Source: a virus. Taken from it: 64,000 nucleotides of DNA. Within the stretch, counting starts at the first letter, position 1, and each line of letters starts with the position of its first letter. The stretch is taken from the IMG/VR virus record IMGVR_UViG_3300028569_000022, positions 1 through 64,000 of that record. One strand, 5' to 3'. A model generated the notes under the pieces. That model had not been told where the DNA came from and searched no databases. It saw only the letters and a list, made by a program, of their open reading frames with translations. Below, one piece after another: positions 1-9,778 of this stretch. The translations under genes and the position numbers were made by a program.

Positions 1-352
1 AAGTAAATTCCATCAAGCAAGGGATTATACAAAGAACGGAAGCATTTAAACCAACCGCAACTGCTGCTGTATCTAAGACTAAGGAGTTTGCTGTAGATTC
101 ATTTACAAAGTTAAAAGATAATACAAATTCGCTTGTTGAGTCTCTTGTTAAGTCGATTACTAAAATAGCTACGTCGCCCGAGACAACGAAGGCATTAGAG
201 ACGGGAAAAAAGTCATTAGAACAAGTTGGAACTAAAGTAAATTCCATCAAGCAAGGGATTATACAAAGAACGGAAGCATTTAAACCAACCGCAACTGCTG
301 CTGTATCTAAGACTAAGGAGTTTGCTGTAGATTCATTTACAAAGTTAAAAGA
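1..352 (+). repeat. Tandem direct repeat, 234-bp period, within the coding region
   Basis: Bases 1-118 recur without a mismatch at 235-352. The period of 234 bases is exactly 78 codons, so the repeat keeps frame. The array is cut by the window edge and may contain more copies upstream. The copies encode a Lys-rich segment containing NSIKQGIIQRTEAFKP. Confidence 0.95.
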
Positions 353-3300
353 AAACACTACTTCATTATTCAATACAATAGCCGCGCCTTTAAAAAAGGC
401 ATCAGAATCTTCTCAAGCAAAAGATGTAAAAAATGCCGGCAGTCAATTGTTAGATGGAGTTAAAGGATTTTTTTCTTCATTAAAACAGATTAAAGTACCA
501 GCAGATTCTTCGCAAAAGGCTGACGGCAAAGTGGCTGCTAAGAAAGAATATTCTGACCACCCAGAAGCAATTAGAAGCAGAAAAAGACGAGCTGCTGCCA
601 ATAATGAAGTGCTTGATGGTCAGGCTGTTTACGAAGAAAATTCTAAGATTAAAGAGAAAAAAAAGAAAAAGGGTAGCGACACTAGAGAGAATGATACTAA
701 TGTCAAAGAAGAGTCAGCTAGAAATTCAGCAGTAGTAAGCGAAACAAAAAGCCAAAATAGAACTGAGCAAACTTCTCCTCCATTAGCTGTCTCCTCCTTA
801 CTTGATGAAGATCCCACAGCTAACCGTTCTTTATTAGAGCAAGAAGAAAAGCCTCAAATCATGCTATTCGGTGGATTTACTGAAAATGGCGTTAAAAATT
901 TAAAAGAGAAGCTTCCGGAAATTGTTGGAGACATGTTTAAGGCTCCGACGGAAAAGAAAAAGAAAGATAAGGACAAAGAAAAACCGAAAGACGATGGATC
1001 TTCAAGCTTGCTTGACATGCTAAAAGGAACAGGTCTTTTTGCCTCGCTTGGCATTCTTATTGCTGGAGGAGCTCTTGTGTTGGGTGGGCTTGCAGCTTTA
1101 GTAAAAGGATTGAGTACGGATGGTCCGTTTAAAGGAATTTTAAAGATCTTAGCTCAAGGTGGTTTAATTGGTGGTATAAAACTCTTAGCAGTCGGAGCAA
1201 CACGGTGGATGGCTTCGTTGAGTGCACTGGTACAATCGCCTTTTGCCTTAATGAGAATGTTGGGAGGAGCGCTTGGCAAAGTTACGGGAATGTTTACTGC
1301 GTTTGGTTCTAAATTAATGGGAATGTTTTCTTCTGGAATTGGAGCAGTTGCTAGAATGCTCCCTACTACGGGAATATTTGGATCAATCACCAAAGTAATT
1401 GGTGGTTTTTTTGCAAAATTTGTTGGAAAAGGACTCAATTTTATTCCTATTATTGGTCCAGCAATTAGTTTGGGATTTGCTGTTAGTAGATTATTAAAAG
1501 GTGACGTTATCGGTGGATTAATAGATGTTGCTTCGGCTTTAGTCAGCTTTATTCCTGGAGTCGGTCCAATATTAGGCACTACACTCAGTCTAGGCCTGAG
1601 TGTATTGAATGCTGTTTTGGATTGGAAAGGGGGCGGATCCAAACCTGGAGCAACGGCCAACAAAGGAGGAATTTTAATGGGGTGGTTGAAGGGGTTAGGC
1701 AATCTCATCCTAAAGGGAGCAATGGCGCTTCCAATTATAGGGCCAGGAATTAGAGCGGTTAAAGCAATGATCGCAAATGATTATGGCGAAGGATTAAAAC
1801 AGCTAGCTTATATGATTCCTGGAGTAGAGCTTATTGGAGCTTTGTTCGGAGATAAAAACGTAAGTGCTGTTTCTGGTGGGGCCGCGAGCATGATAAAAGG
1901 CACTGCTGGATTTTTAGGCAAAGCTATAGCATGGGTAGCTAAAATGATATATGGTGGTATAAAGCAACTTCCTATCATTGGGCCTGCACTCAAAGCAGTA
2001 GAAGCATTTTCTAGTGGGAATTTCTTAAGAGGGTTGAAACAACTGGCTTACATAATGCCTGGAGTAGAGCTTATTGGAGGGTTTTTTGGAGACAAAGACG
2101 TTGGGGTGGTAGGCAAGGTTGGAGGAGTTGCTGGAGGATTGACGAAGTGGGTTGGTGGATTTGCTGCTTGGGTATTTAAAAAGATATATGCTGGCGTCAA
2201 ACAGCTTCCGATTATTGGACCAGCCTTGAAGGCTGTAGAGGCTTTTGCTAGTGGCAACTTCCTCAAGGGATTAAAACAGCTAGCATATATAATTCCACCA
2301 TTTGAAATGATTGGAGCTTTATTTGGCGATAAAGAAACTGGAGGAGTTGCAAAGGTTGCTGCTGCTCCGATCGGGTGGATTGGATCTCTCGCTAAATGGG
2401 CACTAAAGAAAATAATTTCAGGGTTAAAATTACTTCCAATTATAGGACCTGCAGTAAGTGCTCTTGGTGAGTTTGTTAAAGGTAATTTCTTAAAGGGGTT
2501 AAAGCAGATGGCTTATATATTCCCTCCATTTGAGATGTTGGGAGGTCTGCTTGGTGATAAAGAAGCTGGATCTGTTGCAGGAAAAGTTGGAGGGGGAGTA
2601 GGAACCGTGGCTGGATGGATTGGATCTCTTGCTAAATGGGCATTAAAGAAAATAATTTCTGGGTTAAAATTACTCCCAATTATAGGACCTGCGATAAGCG
2701 CACTTGGAGAATTTGCACAAGGTAACTTCTTAAAGGGGTTAAAGCAACTTGCCTATATGGTTCCTGGAATGGAAATGTTAGGGGGATTGCTTGGTGATAA
2801 AGAAGCTGGATCTGTTGTTGGAAAAGCTGGTAATACAATAGGAAATTGGATTAAAGGATTAAAAGATTGGGTGTTTGAAAAAATTACTAACATGCCGGTC
2901 ATAGGTCCTTTAATCAAAGGCATAAAGTGGCTCGCAACTGATCCACTAAAAGCACTAAAAACTCTAGCATTAGCCGTTCCAATTTTAGGAGGAATATTAA
3001 GCTTCTTTGGAATAAAAGAAGAGAAAGAAGGAGACGCTGCTGCTCCGCCTGCTCCCAAAAGTCCATTTGCTGCAATTAAAGACATGATTCTTGAAAAAGC
3101 AAGAGCATGGTGGAAAGGAACATGGTCGTGGGTTCGCTGGTTAGCTGCAAAGGTTTTACCAGAAGGAATAGTAAAAGCATTAGACGAAGGAAGCTTAGCT
3201 AAAGAAGACATTAAGACGGAAGGAGAATCTGCTGAAGGAGGTTCTGAACAAGTCAAACCAGCAGCAGAAACAGCAGAGCCTCCTGCTGACAGCAAAGAGA

Positions 3301-5501
3301 CTGTAGATGCAAAAGCCGCTACCACATCTCCTGTTGTAAGCAGCACACCACAAGAACAACAAGCCGCTCCTACTACCACTGCAAGCAGCGAAGCAGTCGT
3401 TACACCACAAGAACAACAAGCAGCTCCTACTACTCCTACAAAAAGTGAGGCTAAAAATTCTCCAATTATAAGTCAAGCCAAAAAAGCTGCAGAACGTCCC
3501 AAAGATTACATAGATCAAAAAATAGAAGCCGTAAAAGAACAATCTGCTGACGATGAAGCATATAAAGTCGACAATATATTTGATCCGAAGAGTTATATTG
3601 GAGCAGCTGAACAAATAGGAGAAAAGACTCGCAAAACTATTAATGGCATTTACAAAATGCTTGGATCAAAAGCAGCAGACCTTGCAATGTTTGCTGCTGT
3701 TGGAAATAAGCTAAAGTCTAAACCTTCTGAAGAAGCAGCTGAACAAGAAGCACTATTAAAACCTCAGAAAGACAAAACGTCTGAAGGTACTTCTGGGACG
3801 CTTAAAGGAGGAGAAGTAGAAAGTGGATCGACAAGCGAATCATCACCCAATCCTGCAGTTAAAGGCAACCAAAAAGATGTTTCTGTGTCTTCTAGTAGTT
3901 TTAGCGAATATGATAACGATGATTCACCTGAGGTGAGGAAGAAACGAAATGATGCTAGTGTCGCTTACCGTGAAACTCGTGATAGTGATCCCGAGTATAT
4001 TAAAGACAAAGAGAGACGAGGAGCTTTTAAAGCTCAACAAAGATATAACAAAAACAATCCGTTTCAAGATCCAACTGATGACGGAAAAAAGGTTGAATTA
4101 ACAGAAGCAGATGCAAAAGATGCAAAATCAATAAAAGCATCAGAGACGGTAGTTACAGAATCAACAATAAACGGCAAAGGTACTCACTCCACTACAACAT
4201 CTTCGACCAACGCTGCACCATCTTCTGATAAGTCAAGACCAGCTGTAACAGCAAGTCCTAAACAAGAAGCTTCACCAGGAGATATTGCTGCTGAAAAATT
4301 TGGTCTAACGAAAACAGATGACGGCACGTATATTTCCGAAGATGGTTGGAAATATACGTACAAAGATGGTGTATTTTCCGATGAGTTCGGAGAAGATGCA
4401 ACGGATGAGTTAAGAATTGAACGTAAATCAAATAAAGTTAAATCAGCTGGAGGGACTTCAGCAGAGTTCAGTGGTGGTGAAGTGGTGCCAGGAACAGTTT
4501 CTGGAAAACCTTCTAAAGAGGGTGCAGAAAAACCAGCAATGGATTCTAAAGCATCTTCTGATAAGTCAAGACCAGCTGTAACAGCAATTCCTAAGAAGGG
4601 ATCTACACCAGAACAACAACCTGCTGATTTAAGTAGTTTACTAGCAGCTAAAGAGAAAAACGATCCGTTAAAAACTAAAAATTACGATAAAATTACAGCC
4701 GAGCTCGTAAACCAAGGTATAACTTCACCAGCTGAATATGAACAGGCAGTTCGAGACGGAAGAATATCTAAAGAATTTGATACAGCGTTTAAAAAACAAT
4801 ACACTCGAAAATCCTTAGGGGAAGCGTCGAGCGAACAGATATTTGCAGAACGTTTAGCGGTGAATTTAAAGGAAGCTCAAGTAAAAAAAGCAGCTGGTGT
4901 GTCTCCTGACCAACAGAACTACGAAGTGTCTGGAAGTGTAGAGGGAAATAAAAAAGCTTCAGTAAATTCTGTTGAGACTACTAAAGCGTCTTCTGATAAC
5001 TCAAGACCAGCTGTAACAGCAGTACCCAGAGAACAGGGACAAGTACACCTAGGTGCTCATGACTATATACAACGGGATCTTGAATCTCAGTTTGCCTCTC
5101 CTGTTGATTTAACTACTACTGCTCCTGAAGAATTAACAGCTGAAGCAACGCCTGACGAAACAACATCTTCTTCCTCATCGCAAAGTACTACGATAGACTC
5201 AGCAGTTGCATTGGGAGGTGGAAAATCCGATCAATTATTAACAAAAATTGCAGCAAACTTTGATACATCAAATCAAAACTTATCATTACTAGTCCGTGGG
5301 TTTAATAAGTTAGCAGGCGCCTTAGGACAACTTGGCGTATCTATAGCTGAAAAGCCTGGTGGAAATACTATTGTTAACTCAAATTCTGGTGGGGGCGGCG
5401 GACAAGCTCCAGCACGAACGTCTGAAATAGCTAAGGGCGGAAATCAAGAAATTGCTAACTTCAGAGCAAGTATTGAAAAAATGAAACAGCGTCCAGCTTA
5501 A
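1..5501 (+). CDS. Giant repeat-rich virion protein, 5' end outside window (tail tape-measure candidate)
   Basis: The reading frame is open from the first bases of the window, so this is the 3' part of a longer gene; the TTG at 447 is only an internal codon. The visible part runs in order: a Lys/Ala-rich tandem repeat of 78 residues, a Lys/Glu-rich linker, a Gly-rich hydrophobic core (about bases 1020-3030) with at least six copies of an LPIIGP...LKQLAY...GDK unit, a long Ala/Ser/Thr/Glu-rich low-complexity region, and a C-terminal segment ending in a Gly-rich stretch. It lies directly upstream of a tube-initiator-like gene, the place a tape measure holds in T4-like tails (known of T4). Repeats, hydrophobic segments and position fit a tape measure, but I recognise no specific family; a large tail or internal virion protein is the alternative. 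Confidence 0.6.
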   Translation, partial: VNSIKQGIIQRTEAFKPTATAAVSKTKEFAVDSFTKLKDNTNSLVESLVKSITKIATSPETTKALETGKKSLEQVGTKVNSIKQGIIQRTEAFKPTATAAVSKTKEFAVDSFTKLKENTTSLFNTIAAPLKKASESSQAKDVKNAGSQLLDGVKGFFSSLKQIKVPADSSQKADGKVAAKKEYSDHPEAIRSRKRRAAANNEVLDGQAVYEENSKIKEKKKKKGSDTRENDTNVKEESARNSAVVSETKSQNRTEQTSPPLAVSSLLDEDPTANRSLLEQEEKPQIMLFGGFTENGVKNLKEKLPEIVGDMFKAPTEKKKKDKDKEKPKDDGSSSLLDMLKGTGLFASLGILIAGGALVLGGLAALVKGLSTDGPFKGILKILAQGGLIGGIKLLAVGATRWMASLSALVQSPFALMRMLGGALGKVTGMFTAFGSKLMGMFSSGIGAVARMLPTTGIFGSITKVIGGFFAKFVGKGLNFIPIIGPAISLGFAVSRLLKGDVIGGLIDVASALVSFIPGVGPILGTTLSLGLSVLNAVLDWKGGGSKPGATANKGGILMGWLKGLGNLILKGAMALPIIGPGIRAVKAMIANDYGEGLKQLAYMIPGVELIGALFGDKNVSAVSGGAASMIKGTAGFLGKAIAWVAKMIYGGIKQLPIIGPALKAVEAFSSGNFLRGLKQLAYIMPGVELIGGFFGDKDVGVVGKVGGVAGGLTKWVGGFAAWVFKKIYAGVKQLPIIGPALKAVEAFASGNFLKGLKQLAYIIPPFEMIGALFGDKETGGVAKVAAAPIGWIGSLAKWALKKIISGLKLLPIIGPAVSALGEFVKGNFLKGLKQMAYIFPPFEMLGGLLGDKEAGSVAGKVGGGVGTVAGWIGSLAKWALKKIISGLKLLPIIGPAISALGEFAQGNFLKGLKQLAYMVPGMEMLGGLLGDKEAGSVVGKAGNTIGNWIKGLKDWVFEKITNMPVIGPLIKGIKWLATDPLKALKTLALAVPILGGILSFFGIKEEKEGDAAAPPAPKSPFAAIKDMILEKARAWWKGTWSWVRWLAAKVLPEGIVKALDEGSLAKEDIKTEGESAEGGSEQVKPAAETAEPPADSKETVDAKAATTSPVVSSTPQEQQAAPTTTASSEAVVTPQEQQAAPTTPTKSEAKNSPIISQAKKAAERPKDYIDQKIEAVKEQSADDEAYKVDNIFDPKSYIGAAEQIGEKTRKTINGIYKMLGSKAADLAMFAAVGNKLKSKPSEEAAEQEALLKPQKDKTSEGTSGTLKGGEVESGSTSESSPNPAVKGNQKDVSVSSSSFSEYDNDDSPEVRKKRNDASVAYRETRDSDPEYIKDKERRGAFKAQQRYNKNNPFQDPTDDGKKVELTEADAKDAKSIKASETVVTESTINGKGTHSTTTSSTNAAPSSDKSRPAVTASPKQEASPGDIAAEKFGLTKTDDGTYISEDGWKYTYKDGVFSDEFGEDATDELRIERKSNKVKSAGGTSAEFSGGEVVPGTVSGKPSKEGAEKPAMDSKASSDKSRPAVTAIPKKGSTPEQQPADLSSLLAAKEKNDPLKTKNYDKITAELVNQGITSPAEYEQAVRDGRISKEFDTAFKKQYTRKSLGEASSEQIFAERLAVNLKEAQVKKAAGVSPDQQNYEVSGSVEGNKKASVNSVETTKASSDNSRPAVTAVPREQGQVHLGAHDYIQRDLESQFASPVDLTTTAPEELTAEATPDETTSSSSSQSTTIDSAVALGGGKSDQLLTKIAANFDTSNQNLSLLVRGFNKLAGALGQLGVSIAEKPGGNTIVNSNSGGGGGQAPARTSEIAKGGNQEIANFRASIEKMKQRPA
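1728..3030 (+). repeat. Degenerate coding repeats, about 76-80 residues each (LPIIGP units)
   Basis: Six units begin with LPIIGP or MPVIGP near 1728, 1968, 2208, 2439, 2679 and 2892. Most continue with GNFLKGLKQLAY, a hydrophobic P-G/P-E-M-I-G stretch and GDK. A diverged copy (IPIIGPAIS) lies just upstream near 1446. Units 4 and 5 are the most alike (shared WIGSLAKWALKKIISGLK), suggesting recent duplication. Confidence 0.85.
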
Positions 5502-5562
5502 ACGTTTTTGAAGGATAAATAACATTATGTCTTTCAGTACTAATACACCTTCAAAAACGTTT
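5500..5562. other. Perfect 15-bp inverted repeat enclosing a late promoter and start codon
   Basis: The left arm is 5500-5514 (aaacgtttttgaagg) and the right arm 5548-5562 is its exact reverse complement. The 33-base loop holds most of the promoter octamer at 5514-5521 and the start codon at 5527. A read-through transcript could fold this stem, while a transcript starting at the late promoter would lack the left arm. Confidence 0.75.
5514..5521 (+). promoter_or_regulatory. T4-type late promoter, GATAAATA
   Basis: One mismatch to the T4 late consensus TATAAATA. It ends 5 nt before the ATG at 5527. With the T4 geometry (octamer at -13 to -6) transcription would begin at the start codon itself. 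Confidence 0.65.
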
Positions 5563-6684
5563 CCTTCTCAGAGAATTAGTATTGATGATGAATTGTTGTT
5601 GAGGCCACTGAATAACGTCACAGCAGCTCCTCCTGACGAGGCATCTTCACAAACATTTGAAGTTACAAATCCAGCAAACAAAACAGAGGTAGCGCCTGCA
5701 GCAGCTCCAATGGAAACATATGCTGGATACGACATGGAAAAACCTCTTTCAGACGATCAAATGGGCAGCTCTGCTTCAACTTTTGATCGCAAAACTCAAA
5801 GCCCCAAAACTGATGATATCGTTCATAGTTATCCTTGGACTGCTTCAAACATTAAAAGAGATGATATTCCATATATTGTTTTAGCTGAGCATAGAAATAC
5901 AGAATCTACGTTGATGAGACAAATGCAGTTTTACGGTAAAGGGGTAGTAAACACAGCAGGTGGAGCATTTGGAGCTGCTCCTAAGGGGTTACTTGAAGTA
6001 TATGATGAAATTTTTCCTGATAATCCAACAAACAACAAATACATATTTCCTTACTTTTCCAAAAGTGCTTTTGATTTAGGAACGACAAAGTGGGAGCAAA
6101 TGGATGAAATCAGTCAATCAATTAAAGATGTGACTGGAGGTGCTGCTGATATGTTAGACCAATTTTCAGTCACAAAAGGAATGGGAGACATGGTAAGAAC
6201 CGGAATGAAAGTTGGGGAGTTTGCAGGGGCAGCAGCAATGACAGCGCTGAAAGGAATGTATCCAGTAGTCGGAATCTTTGATAGACCACGCGTGTTCTCT
6301 GCACACAACGACAGAGAAATTACAATTGAATTTCCTTTATATAATACGTTAACGCCGGGGGCTTGGAAAAAAAATCGAGATTTCATCTATAGGTTTATGA
6401 GTCAAAACTTATATATAAAGCGAGATTTTATTACAGGCATTCCTCCTTGCTTTTATAGAGTATATGTTCCTCAGCAATATTTCTGTTTTGCTTCATGTGT
6501 TACAAACATCAAAGTTGAAAACTTAGGAAACCAACGAATGATTGGTGATTTTATTGTTCCTGATGCCTATCAGGTTTCCATAACGTTGTCGGAGATGGTA
6601 ATGCCTAGCTTAAATCAGTTCCAAGCATTAATTAACGGCGATGCGCAAGGAAGAGTTAATGTAATAGCGAAAAAAAAAGCGTAG
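5527..6684 (+). CDS. Tail-tube initiator / baseplate-tube junction protein, gp48/gp54-like
   Basis: 385 residues. The first ~95 are low-complexity and Pro/Ala-rich. The rest looks like a tube-fold protein, with a C-terminal beta-rich part (VFSAHNDREITIEFPLYNTL, then VTNIKVENLGNQR and PDAYQVSITLSEM) of the kind seen in T4 gp48/gp54, which cap the baseplate and nucleate the tail tube. It sits between the tape-measure candidate and gp53, which supports a baseplate-tube junction role. The start is the ATG 5 nt after a late-promoter octamer. The assignment rests on pattern and position, not on a strong signature; another tube-fold baseplate protein is possible. Confidence 0.5.
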   Translation: MSFSTNTPSKTFPSQRISIDDELLLRPLNNVTAAPPDEASSQTFEVTNPANKTEVAPAAAPMETYAGYDMEKPLSDDQMGSSASTFDRKTQSPKTDDIVHSYPWTASNIKRDDIPYIVLAEHRNTESTLMRQMQFYGKGVVNTAGGAFGAAPKGLLEVYDEIFPDNPTNNKYIFPYFSKSAFDLGTTKWEQMDEISQSIKDVTGGAADMLDQFSVTKGMGDMVRTGMKVGEFAGAAAMTALKGMYPVVGIFDRPRVFSAHNDREITIEFPLYNTLTPGAWKKNRDFIYRFMSQNLYIKRDFITGIPPCFYRVYVPQQYFCFASCVTNIKVENLGNQRMIGDFIVPDAYQVSITLSEMVMPSLNQFQALINGDAQGRVNVIAKKKA

Positions 6685-6699
6685 TAAATAAGGATACAA

Positions 6700-7044
6700 A
6701 TGAGACAACACGACATTAAAGAGCTGAAAAGATTGGATCCACAATGTTTGGAAAATATGTTTAATGTGTATAAGGATCAATCAGGCAGCTATTACTATAA
6801 TTTAATAAAAGCTTTGGCTCTGCCTGAAAAATTACCAAACAGTTTATATAAAGTTTATACAATAAGTCCAGGAGATACGTGGCCCATGATTTCGTATAAG
6901 CATTATGAAACTCCAAATTTGTGGTGGTTGATATTATACGCAAATAAAATAATGGATCCAACTAAAAAAATTATTCCAGGAGACACTATTAAAGTATTAA
7001 TCGTAGATGTAGCTAAAGAAATAATGTTACAACTAAGAAAATAA
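6700..7044 (+). CDS. gp53: Baseplate wedge protein gp53-like
   Basis: 114 residues, shorter than T4 gp53. The core reads GDTWPMISYKHYETPNLWWL followed by a short turn and a PGDTIKV segment. This LysM-like pattern (gdtw..Ia.k.Yg.p.lwWli...N) is characteristic of the gp53 family, which holds neighbouring baseplate wedges together. Sixteen bases separate it from the preceding gene, with a plausible ribosome site (aagga) 5 nt before the ATG. The next gene follows after 4 bases, so 5527-8866 reads as one operon. Confidence 0.8.
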   Translation: MRQHDIKELKRLDPQCLENMFNVYKDQSGSYYYNLIKALALPEKLPNSLYKVYTISPGDTWPMISYKHYETPNLWWLILYANKIMDPTKKIIPGDTIKVLIVDVAKEIMLQLRK

Positions 7045-7048
7045 TATT

Positions 7049-8866
7049 ATGGGTAATATCATTTCTGACGGATTATCAAAAGTAATTACACCAATAATTA
7101 ACACTGGACTCGATGCCGTGAAGGACGGCATTAGAGCTACTGCAAATGCAGTTCGAGGTGTAATAAATGGAACAAGCGGAAAGAAAAGCTTTTCTGCCGG
7201 AAAGTTTTTTGAGCAAAAGTATAATGAACTTACTCATAAAGTAGAGTTTTGGTTAGACAACAGCGGAGATTTAAAGGAAGTGGCAAACAAAGTATATCCA
7301 ATAAACCCAGCCGCAGTAATGGAGCTGAAATTAGTAAACAATTTAGGTGACTGGGTTGTAGAGGGTAGTATGATATTTATGTACATGGTTGAAGATGCTA
7401 TTTCATCTCAGCATCTTTCGCTTGCTCAAAGCTTCATGAGTTTTATTAATGGTGCAATGGAGAATTCTGAAACAATGAAGACATTTCAGTTTAGAGGTGA
7501 TGGATATGACTTACTGAGAGTGTCAATAATACCAATCACCAGAGAAGGAGAAGCAGAATCAGGAACCTCTTTACCTATTCAAGAGGGAGATCCAAAGTGG
7601 TGTATAAGTCATCTCTTTTCAATTTATGAAATGGAGGATATTAATGACGTTCCTGGAATGAAAGGTCCGATGGCTGCATACATGAAATGTGTAAAAATAT
7701 ACTTCAGAGATGTTAGGCAGCATATATTACAAACTACTAATCTAGAATACTCTACGGCATATAGTCCTGATGCAGATAATTCAACTCTTTTAGCAAAAGA
7801 GGGTGCACTAGAAACAGGAAAAGCAATAGTTGAAGTGTGGAATAAGTCAGTAGGAGAACCAGCTGCTGGTGGGCTTGAAGAACTCAAAATAATAATTCCA
7901 AATCCAGAAGAATGGGATGAAGGTAGTACAAAAATATTTTATACATCCCCAGCATCAACTTCTGCTGCTGAAGATATAGAATATTTGTTAGCTCATCACG
8001 CAAGCAAAGAACCTTTAGAAGGAGCTGAGGTAGATACAATACACGACATGTGTTTGTTGACTACGCAGCATCCAAAATCTCCTGACTTACTTGAAGATTT
8101 GACGTTAGTTCCTCTTACTAAAATATTTAAAAAAGCAACAGAGGGGGATCAAGCTGGTGAGTTACAATTAGAACATTTCTTTGTGACGTCTCAATCTCAA
8201 CGGGGGAACTCTGTTGATTTGGGATTTAAATCTCCGTTTAGTGAGGATCCAAATCGCGACTTAAAAACATTCAAATACGGACAAATTATTTCTTACAGTT
8301 TTATTGATATGAATCCTCATATTAATAGTTCTTCATTTACGTCTGCTCCTCTATATTCAGTAGACGTGGGAAAGAGAACGTTTAAAGTCAAATTCGAGAA
8401 AAATGATATATTAACTGTAAGAAAACTTATAACAGAGAACTACATAAAGCCTTTATTTAAAGGAACTGCGAATAGCGAAAAGTTATTTATTCCTACCTTA
8501 CATCAAACTAAAAAAGCATATAACCTATTTCCGACATTCACTCTGAATGGTGATGATGTTAATTGGGGAGAGTTATTACGACAAAAAAACAGCTTGCATA
8601 GTCTTATGTATACTGGACTATTTCAGAGCACATGTATATGCTTTAAGACGTTCGGATTAACATTGAGAAGTCCAGGAACGTTTATTGCGATTGACAAGAC
8701 TGACGGAAGTACTGATAACGATTATAATAATAAATTATATGGTCAGTGGTTTGTGGTCAGAGTTGATCACGTATTTGAAGCAGGATCGTTTATGAATGCT
8801 ATTTATGCTGTAAAGATACATAGATTTAAAGAAGCTCACGAACCTTTTGAGGCAATTTTAGAGTGA
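7049..8866 (+). CDS. Baseplate hub protein, gp27-like candidate
   Basis: 605 residues, no signal peptide or membrane segment. The C-terminal quarter is the most recognisable part: TLRSPGTFIAIDKTDG, then GQWFVVRVDHVFEAGSFMNA and an AVKIHRFKE end. A 'W-V-V-x-V-x-H-x-F ... N-x-I-x-A-V-K' pattern closing a beta-barrel is typical of gp27-type hubs. The middle carries Asp/Glu-rich segments I cannot assign. The gene lies 4 bases after gp53 in the same operon. The inferred role is the central baseplate hub beneath the tube; the N-terminal half could instead be a phage-specific addition. Confidence 0.45.
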   Translation: MGNIISDGLSKVITPIINTGLDAVKDGIRATANAVRGVINGTSGKKSFSAGKFFEQKYNELTHKVEFWLDNSGDLKEVANKVYPINPAAVMELKLVNNLGDWVVEGSMIFMYMVEDAISSQHLSLAQSFMSFINGAMENSETMKTFQFRGDGYDLLRVSIIPITREGEAESGTSLPIQEGDPKWCISHLFSIYEMEDINDVPGMKGPMAAYMKCVKIYFRDVRQHILQTTNLEYSTAYSPDADNSTLLAKEGALETGKAIVEVWNKSVGEPAAGGLEELKIIIPNPEEWDEGSTKIFYTSPASTSAAEDIEYLLAHHASKEPLEGAEVDTIHDMCLLTTQHPKSPDLLEDLTLVPLTKIFKKATEGDQAGELQLEHFFVTSQSQRGNSVDLGFKSPFSEDPNRDLKTFKYGQIISYSFIDMNPHINSSSFTSAPLYSVDVGKRTFKVKFEKNDILTVRKLITENYIKPLFKGTANSEKLFIPTLHQTKKAYNLFPTFTLNGDDVNWGELLRQKNSLHSLMYTGLFQSTCICFKTFGLTLRSPGTFIAIDKTDGSTDNDYNNKLYGQWFVVRVDHVFEAGSFMNAIYAVKIHRFKEAHEPFEAILE

Positions 8867-8899
8867 TAATGTCTCTGCTGAACATTAATTAAATTAATC

Positions 8900-9778
8900 A
8901 TGTTGAAATTTCATTCAACTTTTGATAAAATAATTTTCTACATGGATCATCTTGATAAACTCGAATCGCAAAGCATCTACATTCTTCGTGAAGCCTACCA
9001 TAGCTTTTCCAACCTCTGCATGCCGTGGAGCATGGGTAAGGACTCTAACGTTCTGATCTGGCTTTCAAAAAAAGCATTTTGTGGTCACATCCCATATCCG
9101 TTACTACACATTGATACCACGTATGAGTTTCCAGAGATGCTGGAATTTCGTGAGTGGGCAGTTGAAAAATACAAGCTCGATTTGATCGTGAAGATCAATG
9201 ATGATGCTCGTAAAGGCATTGGTTCTTATACTACTTCTATTGGCTACGAAACTCACGATCCAATGACCGTCACACATGAACTAAAAACAGTGGCCCTCCA
9301 ACAAGTCCTAACAGAACGAAAGTTTGACGCGCTTATCACTGGTATTCGTCGAGATGAAGATTCAACACGTGCAAAAGAACGTTATTTTTCGCCTCGTAAT
9401 GCTGAATTTGAGTGGGACTATAAAGATCAACCGCCGGAGTTCTGGAATCAATTCACTACGGCATTAGAACCCGGCGAGCACATCCGTGTTCAGCCGTTGT
9501 TAGATTGGGCAGAAGTTGACATCTGGCGCTACATCGAGCGGGAGAATATTCCGATTCCACAAATGTATTTTGCGAGAAAGGGTGAAGATGGATTAAACTA
9601 CCGTTTCCGCTCATTAGGCTGCTGGCCTATTACAAAGCCAGTGCAAAGCAATGCAGTTAATATAGAGGAAATTATTGCTGAACTTTTAGTCACAAAAACT
9701 AGTGAACGGTCAGGCCGGGCTCAAGATCATCATGAGCGAAATGCTATGCAAAAACTTCGCGCTAAAGGATTTATGTAA
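8900..9778 (+). CDS. cysD: Sulfate adenylyltransferase subunit 2 (CysD)
   Basis: 292 residues, close to the family length of about 300. CysD is the ATP pyrophosphatase subunit that, with the GTPase CysN, forms adenosine 5'-phosphosulfate (APS) from ATP and sulfate. The PP-loop is visible as SMGKDS (residues 44-49). Other CysD features are LESQSIYILREAY near the start, LLHIDTTYEFPEM, GIRRDED with RAKERYFSPR, and the end RSLGCWPITKPV...TSERSGRAQDH. The conserved similarity begins near the second Met (8942), so that start is possible, but the ATG at 8900 follows an ATTAAATT element at the usual late-promoter spacing. Codons such as CGC and GCC make it look imported relative to its AT-rich neighbours. 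Very confident of family; intact. Confidence 0.95.
   Translation: MLKFHSTFDKIIFYMDHLDKLESQSIYILREAYHSFSNLCMPWSMGKDSNVLIWLSKKAFCGHIPYPLLHIDTTYEFPEMLEFREWAVEKYKLDLIVKINDDARKGIGSYTTSIGYETHDPMTVTHELKTVALQQVLTERKFDALITGIRRDEDSTRAKERYFSPRNAEFEWDYKDQPPEFWNQFTTALEPGEHIRVQPLLDWAEVDIWRYIERENIPIPQMYFARKGEDGLNYRFRSLGCWPITKPVQSNAVNIEEIIAELLVTKTSERSGRAQDHHERNAMQKLRAKGFM

Noticed and set aside
1154-3614. Minus-strand frames opposite the giant repeat protein
   Set aside because: Open only because of the repeat and codon bias of the plus-strand gene; sequences are Pro/Ile/Ser-rich shadows.
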